NCBI RefSeq assembly: GCF_001440415.1
Contig: NZ_LLYA01000170.1
Coordinates: 62,001 to 126,000, forward strand
From: Bradyrhizobium retamae
GTDB taxonomy: Bacteria > Pseudomonadota > Alphaproteobacteria > Rhizobiales > Xanthobacteraceae
Length of the DNA stretch: 64,000 nucleotides
Direction: 5' to 3'
Each line of letters starts with the position of its first letter. Within the stretch, counting starts at the first letter, position 1. Made by a program: the position numbers and the translations under genes. The notes under the pieces are model-generated. The model was not told the origin of the DNA and made no database searches. It saw only the letters and a program-made list of their open reading frames with translations. Positions 32,966 through 41,853 of this stretch are shown here, piece after piece.

Positions 32966-33937
32966 ATGAACTGGACCTGGGCTGCTTCGCTGGATCAGAT
33001 CTGGCGCTCGCCGAACCTTCCTTTGTACCTGACGCTGGCCACGGCCGGCTTTGTCGGGCTTGTCGTTCTGATCACGCTGCTGCGCTCGGAGAGATCCGTG
33101 GCCAACGGCGTGCTGGCGCTCATCACGCTGCTGGCGATCGGCGTCGCAGGAGCCGTGACCTTCCGCGGTTTCGGCACGGCAAACGCGGTTCAGCCGACGG
33201 AGGCGCGGCCGGTTCCAACGGCCACTGCCGCATTGCCGCAGCTTTCCTGTATCGACGAGCTCGCCGGTGATGCCGTCCTCGCCGCATGCGAGAAGGCACT
33301 GTTCGGTTCGGCCGAGTCGGTGGCGGCGGCGGTCGCCTACGCCGCCTCGCAGATCACGCTGTTGACCTCGCTGGGCGATGTCGCCACCGCGAATAACGGG
33401 GCGGGCTCCGATTTGCTGGCGCTGCGCCGCGCCGTCGAGCGCGACCGTTACGGGTTGATGGCCTATGTGCTGACGGCGCGCGACCGTTGTACGCCGGCGG
33501 CCTGCCGCGCGTTCCGCTCGCTGACCGACACGCGCCAGGTCGCGGCCAACATGGAAGACCGTGTCTACGAAAGTCTGGTCATGCGCCACGCGGCGTCGTG
33601 GAACGCGCCGCCGCAGACTGCCGCCGGCATGATGGCGGCGCTACCACCGTCCCAGCCGACAGGGAAGCCGACCAATGCCGAATTCCCGACCTCGGCCTCT
33701 ACTCCGCCGGTCAGCATCATGACCCCCGAGCCGGTGGCGAAGCCGTCGCCACCGGCCACTGCTGCGCCGGCATCGCCAGCCGCGCCGCGACCGGCCGCGG
33801 CGACACCGCCGTCACCCGCGCCTTCGCCCGCAGTCGCGGCTGCCAAGAAGCCGCCTCCGGCGCCGAAGCGGCCGTCCACTGCGGCGCCGGTCCAGCTCGC
33901 GCCGTCGGCTTCGGGGGCTGCCGAAAACGAACAGTGA
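32966..33937 (+). CDS. membrane protein with Pro/Ala-rich C-terminal tail
   Basis: The 323-residue product has two TM helices (about 20-40 and 46-66, LYLTLATAGFVGLVVLITLL and ANGVLALITLLAIGVAGAV), a compact Cys-containing domain (90-205; C95, C108 and two more in DRCTPAACRAF) and a tail of about 110 residues made mostly of Pro, Ala and Ser. The four cysteines could pair in the periplasm. I do not recognise a named family. The next gene starts 56 bases downstream. Confidence 0.75.
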   Translation: MNWTWAASLDQIWRSPNLPLYLTLATAGFVGLVVLITLLRSERSVANGVLALITLLAIGVAGAVTFRGFGTANAVQPTEARPVPTATAALPQLSCIDELAGDAVLAACEKALFGSAESVAAAVAYAASQITLLTSLGDVATANNGAGSDLLALRRAVERDRYGLMAYVLTARDRCTPAACRAFRSLTDTRQVAANMEDRVYESLVMRHAASWNAPPQTAAGMMAALPPSQPTGKPTNAEFPTSASTPPVSIMTPEPVAKPSPPATAAPASPAAPRPAAATPPSPAPSPAVAAAKKPPPAPKRPSTAAPVQLAPSASGAAENEQ

Positions 33938-33993
33938 TCTCCACAAGGAGTGATCTTTTCAAAGCGTCCCTGGGCCGCTACATCGGCGGGATC

Positions 33994-34434
33994 ATGCCGC
34001 TTCATCTCATTAAGCTCGCCGTTGGCTGCGAGTCGGTCAAAGAACTCAAAGGGTGGGTTGCCGAACGGATGGCAACCGCCAAGAAAAAGGGCCTGCCGCT
34101 TCGTCACGTTCACATCACGCGGATGACGCCGAAGCGCGACGGCGAGATCCTCGCCGGCGGCTCGCTCTACTGGGTCATCAAGGGTGAAATCGCCGCCCGC
34201 GAAAAGATCGTCGCGATCGAACCGTTCCGCGACAAGGACGGTATCGGGCGGTGTCGCCTGGTGATGCAGCCCAAGGTGTTTGCAGTCTCGCCGCGGCCGA
34301 TGCGCCCGTTCCAGGGCTGGCGCTATTTGACAGAGGACGCAGCACCCCCGGACCTCACCAAATCCGCCGCCGCTGGCGTTGCCGCGATGCCGGAACCGAT
34401 GCGGCGCGAATTGCGCGACCTGGGGCTGCTCTGA
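33994..34434 (+). CDS. DUF1489 family protein
   Basis: ATG at 33994 gives 146 residues. The pattern LHLIKLAVGCESVKELKGWV, VHITRMTPKRDGEILAGGSL, YWVIKGEIAAREKI, CRLVMQP and PFQGWRYL is that of DUF1489, a conserved alphaproteobacterial family of unknown function; its members are soluble, single-domain proteins. No catalytic site is obvious. Confidence 0.88.
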   Translation: MPLHLIKLAVGCESVKELKGWVAERMATAKKKGLPLRHVHITRMTPKRDGEILAGGSLYWVIKGEIAAREKIVAIEPFRDKDGIGRCRLVMQPKVFAVSPRPMRPFQGWRYLTEDAAPPDLTKSAAAGVAAMPEPMRRELRDLGLL

Positions 34435-34453
34435 CCGGGCCCGCGGCTACGTC

Positions 34454-34584
34454 CTAGAGCGTTTTCCAGCGAAGCATGCCCTCGGACTTGATCCGTGGGT
34501 GGACACCGGTTCGCGTCAAGAAAACGCGACAAAACAAGAATCTAGAGCCCGGTTCTGATTCAATCAGAACCGAAAAGGCTCTAG
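34454..34584 (+). repeat. palindromic intergenic element with CTAGAGC ends, second copy of family
   Basis: The element runs from CTAGAGC (34454) to GCTCTAG (34584). Its first half has the same GCGTTTTCC...AAGAAAACGCG frame as the copy at 27457; its second half is a perfect hairpin GGTTCTGATT-C-AATCAGAACC (34551-34571) nested in CTAGAGCC/GGCTCTAG. The panC stop codon (34581-34583) lies inside it, so the element also shapes the end of panC mRNA. Confidence 0.8.
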
Positions 34585-35432
34585 ACGCCGATGTTATCGA
34601 TCAAGCGGGTCGTGCCGAGCTTCGCGGCGACGAGGATCCGCACCGGCCCTTCTTTGATCGATGCGATCGGCGCCAGCGTCCCGGCGTGACGGGCCTCGAA
34701 ATAGTCCAGCGCGAACCCGGCGGCGGTGATCAGTTCGCGGCCGCCCGCCATCGCGGCCTCGAAATCCTCGCCGGCCTTCAGCCGTTTTGCGCTTTCCTTC
34801 ATGGCGCGATAGAGGGTCGGTGCCGTCTGCCGTTCCTCGGCCGAGAGGTAGACGTTGCGCGAGGACATCGCCAGCCCGTCGCGTTCCCGCACGGTGCGCG
34901 AGCCGATCACCTTGACGCCGAGGTCGAGATCGGCGGCCATTTGCGTCACCACCCGCAGTTGCTGAAAGTCCTTCTCGCCGAAGATCGCGACGTCCGGCCA
35001 GACCTGCGTGAACAGCTTGCCAACCACGGTGGCGACACCGCCGAAGAAATGCGGCCGGAAACGATCCTCGAGCCCGGCGGTAGCCGGACCTTCGGGCACG
35101 ATCCTTGTGGCGAAGCCGTCGGGGTACATTGCCTTGACGTCTGGATTCCAGACCAGGTCGACCTTCTCGGCGGTGAGTTTGGCGAGATCGGCCTTCCAGG
35201 TGCGCGGGTAGGAGCCGAAATCCTCCGTCGGCGCGAACTGCGTCGGGTTAACGAAGATCGAGACGACGACGTTCTGTGCGCGACGCTTGGCGAGCCGGAC
35301 CAGCGACATGTGTCCGTCATGAAGCGCACCCATGGTCGGCACCAGCGCGACGGAGGCCTTGCGGGCGCGCAAGGCCTCGACGGCGCGGCGCAATGCGGGA
35401 ACGGTACGGATGACCATGGGACTTCGCGACAT
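34581..35432 (-). CDS. panC: pantothenate synthetase
   Basis: The 283-residue enzyme joins pantoate and beta-alanine with ATP, the last step of pantothenate (vitamin B5) synthesis. Motifs: PTMGALHDGHMSLVRLAK with the HIGH-like HDGH, FVNPTQFAPTEDFGSYPR, the FGEKDFQQL loop and SSRNVYLS. ATG at 35432 is chosen for GAGG five bases upstream; the open frame reaches back to 35756 but those codons lack the family N-terminus. panB is not adjacent. The stop codon lies in a repeat element. Confidence 0.95.
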   Translation of the reverse strand: MSRSPMVIRTVPALRRAVEALRARKASVALVPTMGALHDGHMSLVRLAKRRAQNVVVSIFVNPTQFAPTEDFGSYPRTWKADLAKLTAEKVDLVWNPDVKAMYPDGFATRIVPEGPATAGLEDRFRPHFFGGVATVVGKLFTQVWPDVAIFGEKDFQQLRVVTQMAADLDLGVKVIGSRTVRERDGLAMSSRNVYLSAEERQTAPTLYRAMKESAKRLKAGEDFEAAMAGGRELITAAGFALDYFEARHAGTLAPIASIKEGPVRILVAAKLGTTRLIDNIGV

Positions 35433-35754
35433 CTGGCCTCGATCTCTTGCAGCTTGTGACGGGGTGAGGGGGCCGGTGGCCCCGATACTTTCGGCAGGCG
35501 CGCCGACCTTATAAGGCCAGAGCTTTGCCGCCAAGGTTACTCGGGAATGGCAAGCCTGCGGCAGCTCAACGCGAAAGCTAGATGTGTGCGCCTCGCTGGT
35601 CGAATAGACTGCGAACAGATCGCTGCAACGGAACGAAATCCGCACCATCGGATTCATGATTAAGACACACCGCGAGCGAATTGAATGCGTCGTCACGCAT
35701 TTCACTTGACCGCAGCCGCGCTGTGATTTGAAGATATCGAGCGAGGGTTGAATC

Positions 35755-36690
35755 ATGTTGCTTCAGGCGAGTCAGGGTCAATTTGGTTCGGCGCATGTCG
35801 TCGTGCTCGGCAACGAGAAGGGCGGTTCTGGAAAATCCACCACCGCCCTGCATATCGCCGTTGCCCTGCTGAAGGCCGGGCAGCGCGTCGCCACCATCGA
35901 CCTCGACTGCCGCCAGCAGAGTTTTACCCGCTACATCGCCAACCGGAGTGCGTGGGCCCGCCGCACCGGTCTCGATCTCGAAATCCCCGTGCACTACTGC
36001 ATTAAGCTCGGCGAGACGATGCAGATCGCCGACAACGAAAACTCCGAGTTCCAGCAGTTTGCGGCGGCGGTCGGCACGGTCGAGCGCGCTTTCGACTTCA
36101 TCGTCATCGATACGCCCGGTTCGGACTCCTACCTGATGCGGCTGGCGCATTCGATGGCCGACACGCTGGTGACCCCGATCAACGACAGCTTCCTCGATTT
36201 CGACGTGCTCGGCACTGTCGATCCTGCAACCTACACGGTAACCGGCGCGAGCCATTATGCGGAGATGGTGCGCGACACCAGGCGCAAGCGCCGCCAGCTC
36301 GACGGCGCCACCACCGACTGGATCGTGGTGCGCAACCGCCTGTCGATGATCGGATCGCGCAACAAGCAGCTCGTCGCCGACAGTCTGAAGGACCTTTCGC
36401 TGCGGCTCGGCTTCCGCTCCATCGATGGATTCGCCGAGCGGGTGGTCTACCGCGAATTCTTCCCGCGCGGATTGACGGCCCTAGACAACATCGACGAAAC
36501 TACCCTCGGCACCCGGCCCAGCATGGGCCATGTCACCGCGCGCGAGGAAGTGACCAGTCTGTTGCGCCAGCTCAAGCTGCCGCTCGACGAGCGCGGCCGC
36601 CGACGCGCCGCCAACCGTGCCGAATGGTTCACCCAAGTCGACAAGCCGCTCGAGGTCCACGACATCATCGGCGACATCATCAGCGCCTGA
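35755..36690 (+). CDS. mipZ: division-plane positioning ATPase MipZ
   Basis: The 311-residue ParA/MinD-type ATPase has a deviant Walker A (NEKGGSGKST, residues about 20-29), the switch region DLDCRQQSFTRYI, and FDFIVIDTPGSDSYLMRLAHS as Walker B. The alphaproteobacterial signatures LVTPINDSFLDFDVLG and the basic patch DWIVVRNRLSMIGSRNK separate it from ParA. In Caulobacter MipZ forms a gradient from the ParB-bound pole and blocks FtsZ there. ATG at 35755. The gene is a single unit here, convergent with the MDR gene. Confidence 0.93.
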   Translation: MLLQASQGQFGSAHVVVLGNEKGGSGKSTTALHIAVALLKAGQRVATIDLDCRQQSFTRYIANRSAWARRTGLDLEIPVHYCIKLGETMQIADNENSEFQQFAAAVGTVERAFDFIVIDTPGSDSYLMRLAHSMADTLVTPINDSFLDFDVLGTVDPATYTVTGASHYAEMVRDTRRKRRQLDGATTDWIVVRNRLSMIGSRNKQLVADSLKDLSLRLGFRSIDGFAERVVYREFFPRGLTALDNIDETTLGTRPSMGHVTAREEVTSLLRQLKLPLDERGRRRAANRAEWFTQVDKPLEVHDIIGDIISA

Positions 36691-36713
36691 TCTCCATCGG
36701 TAGCCGGCTCAGC

Positions 36714-37796
36714 CTATCGCGGCTGGATGACCGTCATTTTGAACGGACCACTGTGTGCGGCGGCATGCGCGACCGCCTCGTTGGCGCGGTCGAGACTGAA
36801 CGCGGTGATCTCAAAATGATCGAGATTGACCAGGCCGGCGCGGATCAGGCCGGTCATCAGCACGGCCGCATGCGGTGGGTACATCCATTGCCCCCGCAGG
36901 GTGACGCAGTTTCGCATCGTCCAGGGGTAGGGCAGATCGAGGCCGCCGCCGCCGAGCATGCCGACGCCGCCCATCAGCACCACCCGCCCGTAAGGCCGCA
37001 CCGCCATAATGGCGGTTCGCACCTGCGCGGCGTTGGCCGCCGGCGGGAGGATGTCGAGCACGCAGTCGATCGGGCCGGGCGCCGCCTGCAGGATGCGGGC
37101 GCGATCGTCGGCCTCGTGGCCACGCATCGGCACGGTCCGGACGCGCCCACCGAACCGCCGCGTCAGCTCGGCCAGCGCCTGCTCGTTCCGCCCGGTCGCG
37201 ACCACGCATTGCGAGCCCATCCCCAATGCAACGGCGACGGCCGCGCTGCCGAAGCTGCCGGTGGCGCCGTTGACCAGCGCGATCTCTCCGGCTTGCAGTT
37301 CTGCGGCAAGGAAGCCGCCGAAGGGTACGAGGAGGGTGCCGAGCGCGCACCAGCGGCCAGCATCCTTCTCATCGATGTCGCCGATCGGAACCGCGTTTTC
37401 GGTCGGCACGCGCATCTGCTCGGCCCAGGCGCCGTTGTGGAAATGGCGTTGCAAATGGAGCCCGCCTTCGCTGCCGGCGGTGAGGCCCTGCAGGGCGATA
37501 TCAGGCGATAGTGCGTTGTCGCGCGAGCGCACGGTCGGATCGCAATAGACCCAATGGCCAGGGCGAAGGCGGGTCGCGTCGGGGCCGGTGGCCCGGACAC
37601 GGCCGATCGCGCCGGGGCCGGGCACCATGGGTAATTCCATCAGGTACTTTCGCTGCCCGCCGAGCACTTCGTTGGCATAGGCCAGCACGCGGCTCGCCAT
37701 GACGTCGACGATAACCTCACCGGTGCCGAGCAGCGGGTCGGGAAGGGTCTCGATCGCAAGCGGCGATCCGAACGCGTTCAGAACGGCAGCCTTCAT
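36714..37796 (-). CDS. zinc-independent MDR alcohol dehydrogenase/quinone-oxidoreductase-like
   Basis: The 360-residue product follows the medium-chain fold: GroES-like N-domain with VPGPGAIGRV and then a Rossmann part with ALVNGATGSFGSAAVAVALG near residue 180 and VVLMGGVGML near 275. The structural and catalytic zinc cysteines of true alcohol dehydrogenases are missing, so it is more like a quinone or enoyl reductase. It is divergent from an XRE regulator with a 105-base spacer and is likely its target. Confidence 0.85.
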   Translation of the reverse strand: MKAAVLNAFGSPLAIETLPDPLLGTGEVIVDVMASRVLAYANEVLGGQRKYLMELPMVPGPGAIGRVRATGPDATRLRPGHWVYCDPTVRSRDNALSPDIALQGLTAGSEGGLHLQRHFHNGAWAEQMRVPTENAVPIGDIDEKDAGRWCALGTLLVPFGGFLAAELQAGEIALVNGATGSFGSAAVAVALGMGSQCVVATGRNEQALAELTRRFGGRVRTVPMRGHEADDRARILQAAPGPIDCVLDILPPAANAAQVRTAIMAVRPYGRVVLMGGVGMLGGGGLDLPYPWTMRNCVTLRGQWMYPPHAAVLMTGLIRAGLVNLDHFEITAFSLDRANEAVAHAAAHSGPFKMTVIQPR

Positions 37797-37860
37797 GGGG
37801 CCTCCTCGTTTCGATGAAGCCGCATTCTCGCAGGCTTCATCGCCCCAACAAGACCTGGTA

Positions 37861-37874
37861 GTATCCTAGGACTA
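37861..37874. promoter_or_regulatory. possible operator TCCTAGGA in the divergent spacer
   Basis: TCCTAGGA (37864-37871), a perfect 8-bp palindrome in GTATCCTAGGACTAG, lies between the divergent MDR and XRE genes, about 31 bases before the regulator start. Palindromic sites in such spacers are typical operators of this regulator type. Binding is inferred. Confidence 0.4.
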
Positions 37875-37901
37875 GAAACCTTCCTCGGGGGCGCGGCGCG
37901 C

Positions 37902-38687
37902 ATGGCAGAACCAGGCACGAATTCAAGGCAAAGCGAACTCGGCGACTTCCTGCGCTCACGGCGGCAGAAGCTGACGCCGAAGGCGGTCGGCCTGCCCGGC
38001 GGCCGGCGGCGCCGCACGCCCGGCCTGCGGCGGGAGGAAGTGGCCGGCCTCGCCGGCATCGGCGTCGACTGGTACATCCGTCTCGAGCAGGGACGATCCG
38101 TCAGCCCTTCGCAAGCGACAATCGATGCGCTGGCGCACGCACTGCGGCTGACCAGGGCCGAACACCGGCATCTGAGAGAGCTGACGCAAAATGCCGACCG
38201 GCGCGCCTTTGTCCGCGAGACCGTTCCGCCCGCCATCCGCCGCACGGTCGAGCAACTCAACATGCCAGCCTATGTCACCGGCCGGCGCTGGGACATCCTC
38301 GCCTGGAATGCGGCCGCCGACGAAATCTTTGCGTTCAGCCGGCTTGCAGAAGCCGACCGCAACAGCCTGCTCTCGGTACTGACCAATGCCGCGACGAGGC
38401 GGCTGTTCGGTGCGTCATGGGCGGATGAGGCGCAGCGCATGGTTGCCCAGTTCAGAGCGACGCATGACCTGTGGGCCGGCGATCCAGCCTTTCGCGATCT
38501 GCTGGCGCGCCTTCGCGAAGGCTGTCCGGAATTTACTGGCTGGTGGGAGGCCCATGACGTCAGCGGCGTCGCGGCAGGACGGAAATCCTTGACCCATCCC
38601 AAAAAGGGGCGGCTCAAACTGGAGTATGCGAGTTTCCAGGCCAATGACGATCCGGCCTTGAAGCTCGTCATCTACACGACGGTTTAA
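37902..38687 (+). CDS. XRE-family regulator with MmyB-like ligand-binding domain
   Basis: The 261-residue product has an N-terminal HTH (residues 8-75) with LGDFLRSRRQKLTPKAVGLP, RRTPGLRREEVAGLAGIGVDWY and IRLEQGRSVSPSQATIDALA, then a PAS-like MmyB domain (about 105-255) with AYVTGRRWDILAWNAAADEI and a final KGRLKLEYASFQANDDP. This family usually represses a neighbouring oxidoreductase until a small ligand binds. ATG at 37902; divergent from the MDR gene, which is its likely target. Confidence 0.9.
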   Translation: MAEPGTNSRQSELGDFLRSRRQKLTPKAVGLPGGRRRRTPGLRREEVAGLAGIGVDWYIRLEQGRSVSPSQATIDALAHALRLTRAEHRHLRELTQNADRRAFVRETVPPAIRRTVEQLNMPAYVTGRRWDILAWNAAADEIFAFSRLAEADRNSLLSVLTNAATRRLFGASWADEAQRMVAQFRATHDLWAGDPAFRDLLARLREGCPEFTGWWEAHDVSGVAAGRKSLTHPKKGRLKLEYASFQANDDPALKLVIYTTV

Positions 38688-38707
38688 GAATCCTCCGTCG
38701 CTGGGTA

Positions 38708-38752
38708 TTGACACACCGTGACGCACCGTGACGCAGTGGGTTCCCGGGAACC
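38708..38752 (+). promoter_or_regulatory. direct repeats and perfect palindrome in intergenic region
   Basis: The 329-base gap (38688-39016) has TTGACA at 38708, then CACCGTGACG twice in tandem (from 38714 and 38724), then the perfect 14-bp palindrome GGTTCCCGGGAACC (38739-38752). The grouping looks like an operator or attenuator upstream of the hydrolase gene. A -10 box at correct spacing is not clear. Confidence 0.45.
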
Positions 38753-39016
38753 GGTCCTACACTACGCCGTTTTCATTAGACTTTTATCGGATGCTCGAAC
38801 CGAAGCTTGAAAGGAGGCGTCATAAGAAAAAAGGAGGCTAAATCTTGTGGAACTGAGCGGCTGCACAGCGAATGGGTGCATCGCACAATGATCAGGCGGT
38901 CAATACACAACATTTGGCCTTTATGTCACGCCATCGTGACATATATCATCAACAAGGGACCGAAAGAGTCTCAAACAGGGTTGGGCCCCCAGCGGGGCGC
39001 GAGGACGAAGACAGAT

Positions 39017-39916
39017 ATGAAACGTGGAATTCTCGTTCTGCTTTCACTCTCCGTGTTGGTCGCTGTCGCGTATTTCACCGCGAGCAAGTGGGCGATCCGG
39101 CACGAGACCATCGCGTTCCATGATCCCGTCCGCGACAACCGTCTGGTGGCGGTCAGCATCGCGGTTCGCCGCGACAAGGAAATGCAGGCCAATGCCGGCT
39201 TGATCAAGCTGCCGGTTGTGATCCTCAATCACGGCAACACCGTCAAGAACACCGAGTACTCATTCCTGTCGAACGTGTTCGCCTGGCGCGGCTATCTTGC
39301 GATAAGCCCGCAGCACGATCTGCCGACCGATCCGCCGATGGTGACCAAGATCGGTGAACCCTATGTCGGCCGTCTGCCGCAGATTCAGCGCGGCGTCGCC
39401 AACATCCATTTCGCTGTCCACGAAATGAAGAAGCTCCAGCCCAATGCCGACTATGACAAGGTGACCATGGTCGGCCATTCGATGGGTGGCGACATTTCAA
39501 TGTATTTCGCCAAGCAGTATCCCGACGAAATCAAGAAAGTCGTGACACTGGACAATTTGCGAGTGCCGTTCCTGACCGACGGCAAGTTCAAGATCCTGTC
39601 GTTCCGCTCCCAGGACACGCATTTCAAAGCGGACCCCGGCGTCGTGCCCGACGACGAGCAATGCGAGCAGGCCGGCATCACCGTCGTGAACACGGGCTTC
39701 CAGCATAACGACATGCGCGACACCGGCCCTGATGCAGCCAAATCCTCGATCCAGTCGATGCTCGACAGGTTCCTTGACGAGTCCGACAAGAGTGGCGCGT
39801 TGAAGCCCGTGCCGACCAAGATACCGGACGTTCTGACCAGCAGCCCGGGACCGGTGCCGCTGTCCGTGCCGTTGGCCAGCAACCCGGCGCCGAAGAACAA
39901 GCCCGTCACGAACTAG
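39017..39916 (+). CDS. alpha/beta hydrolase, membrane-anchored
   Basis: The 299-residue product has an N-terminal TM or uncleaved signal (residues 5-22) and an alpha/beta-hydrolase domain. The nucleophile elbow is GHSMGG with S155; the oxyanion region is ILNHGN (69-74), and the base His probably lies in NTGFQHND near 233. The C-terminal 40 residues are Pro-rich. It should be a periplasmic esterase or lipase-like enzyme of unknown substrate. ATG at 39017 is chosen because the family part starts there; upstream in-frame codons are not protein-like. Confidence 0.8.
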   Translation: MKRGILVLLSLSVLVAVAYFTASKWAIRHETIAFHDPVRDNRLVAVSIAVRRDKEMQANAGLIKLPVVILNHGNTVKNTEYSFLSNVFAWRGYLAISPQHDLPTDPPMVTKIGEPYVGRLPQIQRGVANIHFAVHEMKKLQPNADYDKVTMVGHSMGGDISMYFAKQYPDEIKKVVTLDNLRVPFLTDGKFKILSFRSQDTHFKADPGVVPDDEQCEQAGITVVNTGFQHNDMRDTGPDAAKSSIQSMLDRFLDESDKSGALKPVPTKIPDVLTSSPGPVPLSVPLASNPAPKNKPVTN

Positions 39917-40020
39917 GCAACTGACCGCTATCGTGCGTTTGTGGCTGCGCCACCGTCCGGCGCATTGACCGGCGCCGTGCACCGTCCCACATTGAGCTTG
40001 CTACATACTCACGAGCGCTC

Positions 40021-40785
40021 ATGGCCGGTGAACCTATCAAGCCAAAATCGGCAGGTGATGTTGCTTCGGCAAGAGCCGAGGCGCGCAAAGGCGGCCCGTT
40101 GCCGGAGGCCAAGCCGTCGGCGTCGGAGGACATCGCAGCCTTCGTGGCGAAAGCGCGAGCGATGTCGCCGCATCGCCCGGACGCCAGGGGAAGGCTGGTG
40201 TTTGCGCTCGACGCCACCATGAGTCGGCAGCCGACCTGGGATATGGCCTGCGCGCTGCAGGCCGACATGTTTCGCGAGGCGGCCTCGCTCGGCAGCCTCG
40301 ATATCAGGCTGGTCTACTACCGCGGCTTCAACGAATGCCGCGCCACGGGCTGGATCTCCGACTCCGCGCAACTGGCGCGGCTGATGGGCAAGATCGATTG
40401 CCGGGGCGGCAATACCCAGATCGGCAAGGTGCTGTCGGAAGCGCGCCGCGAGGCGGTGGCGTCCGGCGTGCGCGCCATGGTGTTTGTCGGCGATGCCATG
40501 GAGGAATCCGTCGACGACCTCTGCGCCAAGGCCGGCGAGCTCGGCCTGCTCAAGGTGCCCGTGTTTATGTTCCAGGAAGGCCACGACCCGATTGCCGAGC
40601 AGACGTTCCGGGAGATTGCTCGGCTCACCGGCGGCGCATGGTGTAGGTTCGACCCCGGTGCCGCGGCGCAGTTGCGCGAGCTGCTGCGCGCTGCCGCAGC
40701 CTATGCCGCCGGCGGGCGCGAAGCGCTGCTGCGGCTGTCGAAGACCACAAGCGGCGCGGCCGCACTGATCGGCCAGATGAAGTGA
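40021..40785 (+). CDS. VWA-domain protein
   Basis: The 254-residue product has a disordered N-terminus (1-50) and a von Willebrand A-like fold: RGRLVFALDATMSRQPTWDM with MIDAS-like D64, T66, S68; CRGGNTQIGKVLSEARREAV carrying the conserved Thr, and VRAMVFVGDAMEESVDDL with the second Asp. Metal-binding seems kept in DxTxS form. Such cytoplasmic VWA proteins act as complex partners. It starts an apparent two-gene unit with the DnaJ-like gene 86 bases on. Confidence 0.85.
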   Translation: MAGEPIKPKSAGDVASARAEARKGGPLPEAKPSASEDIAAFVAKARAMSPHRPDARGRLVFALDATMSRQPTWDMACALQADMFREAASLGSLDIRLVYYRGFNECRATGWISDSAQLARLMGKIDCRGGNTQIGKVLSEARREAVASGVRAMVFVGDAMEESVDDLCAKAGELGLLKVPVFMFQEGHDPIAEQTFREIARLTGGAWCRFDPGAAAQLRELLRAAAAYAAGGREALLRLSKTTSGAAALIGQMK

Positions 40786-40870
40786 TTACGACTTTGGTAG
40801 CCAGATCACCGGGGCGCGAGAAGGTGCCGAGCGTCATGCTTTTCGGCGCCAGTGCCGCTATATTAGAGCC

Positions 40871-41599
40871 ATGGCAACCCTGATTGCCGGCGTCGTCGCC
40901 GTTGTCCTTCTGTACTTGCTGCTGCAGATGTTTCGTGCAGCCAACCCGGTCGTGCTCGCGCGCGCGATCAAGATCGTGGGCGGCGTGGTGGCGCTGGCGG
41001 TCGCAGCTTTCACCGGGCTGCGCGGCGAGCTTGCGGTGGCAATTCCGCTCGGTATCTTCGGCGCCGGCCTGCTCGGCTGGTCGCCGTTCGGGCCGGGCGG
41101 CTTCAGCAATATCGGCGGGATATTCGGCGGCGGCGCGCAGCGTTCGTCGGGGCAGGCCTCGCGCGTCCGCTCGCAATTTCTCGACATGAGTCTCGATCAC
41201 GACAGCGGCGAGCTGTCGGGGCGGATCGTGGACGGGCCGAATGCCGGGCGCTCGCTCGGCGAGTTCGACCTGCCGCAATTGATCGCGATGATACCGGGCT
41301 TCGACGCCGAGAGCGTCGCCTTACTTGAAAGCTATCTTGACCGCCGGTTTCCCGCTTGGCGTCAGAACGCGCAAGGCGATGCGGCAGGGCGGCAGCGCCG
41401 CACGGCGGCGAGCGGAAAAATGACGGACGAGGAAGCCTATCAGATCCTTGGCCTGCAGCCTGGGGCGGGGCGTGACGACATCAGCCGGGCGCACCGCGCC
41501 CTGATGAAGAAACTGCATCCCGACCAGGGGGGCTCGACGTACCTCGCTGCCCGCGTAAACGAGGCCAAGGATACTCTTCTTCGCACGCATTCCAGCTAA
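40871..41599 (+). CDS. DnaJ-like membrane co-chaperone
   Basis: The 242-residue protein has two N-terminal TM helices (about 3-20 and 34-66), a soluble middle (95-180) and a C-terminal J domain (EEAYQILGLQPGAG, ISRAHRALMKKLHPDQGG) with the HPD triad at 216-218. The C-terminal J domain after TM segments is the TIM14/DjlA-like arrangement, which recruits DnaK at the inner membrane. ATG at 40871, probably co-transcribed with the VWA gene. Confidence 0.88.
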   Translation: MATLIAGVVAVVLLYLLLQMFRAANPVVLARAIKIVGGVVALAVAAFTGLRGELAVAIPLGIFGAGLLGWSPFGPGGFSNIGGIFGGGAQRSSGQASRVRSQFLDMSLDHDSGELSGRIVDGPNAGRSLGEFDLPQLIAMIPGFDAESVALLESYLDRRFPAWRQNAQGDAAGRQRRTAASGKMTDEEAYQILGLQPGAGRDDISRAHRALMKKLHPDQGGSTYLAARVNEAKDTLLRTHSS

Positions 41600-41794
41600 C
41601 TCCGGCTCACGCCACCGACGCTACAAACCGCGAGTTGCTTCTATGCCGTTCTCTGACTGACGCCCCATATCGCCCGCCGTTGTCCGGCGTGGTCGATCGT
41701 TCATTGCAGGGAAACTAACCTGAAATTCTTGACGAGAAGTTTTCGCGGACCGCCTTGGGCGTGATCTCGCGAGAGCCGTCGCGACTGTGTTTGG

Positions 41795-41828
41795 AAAACA
41801 ACAAAGCCGGCGCTTGCGGCGCCGGCCT
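41795..41828 (-). terminator. rho-independent terminator of the carboxypeptidase gene
   Basis: On the minus strand GCCGGCGC (41826-41819), loop CGCAA, GCGCCGGC (41813-41806) form a perfect 8-bp stem followed by TTTGTTGTTTTC. It lies 28 bases after the stop of the minus-strand gene. Confidence 0.85.
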
Positions 41829-41853
41829 TGCCAAACTCAAAGAAACGTCCGGA

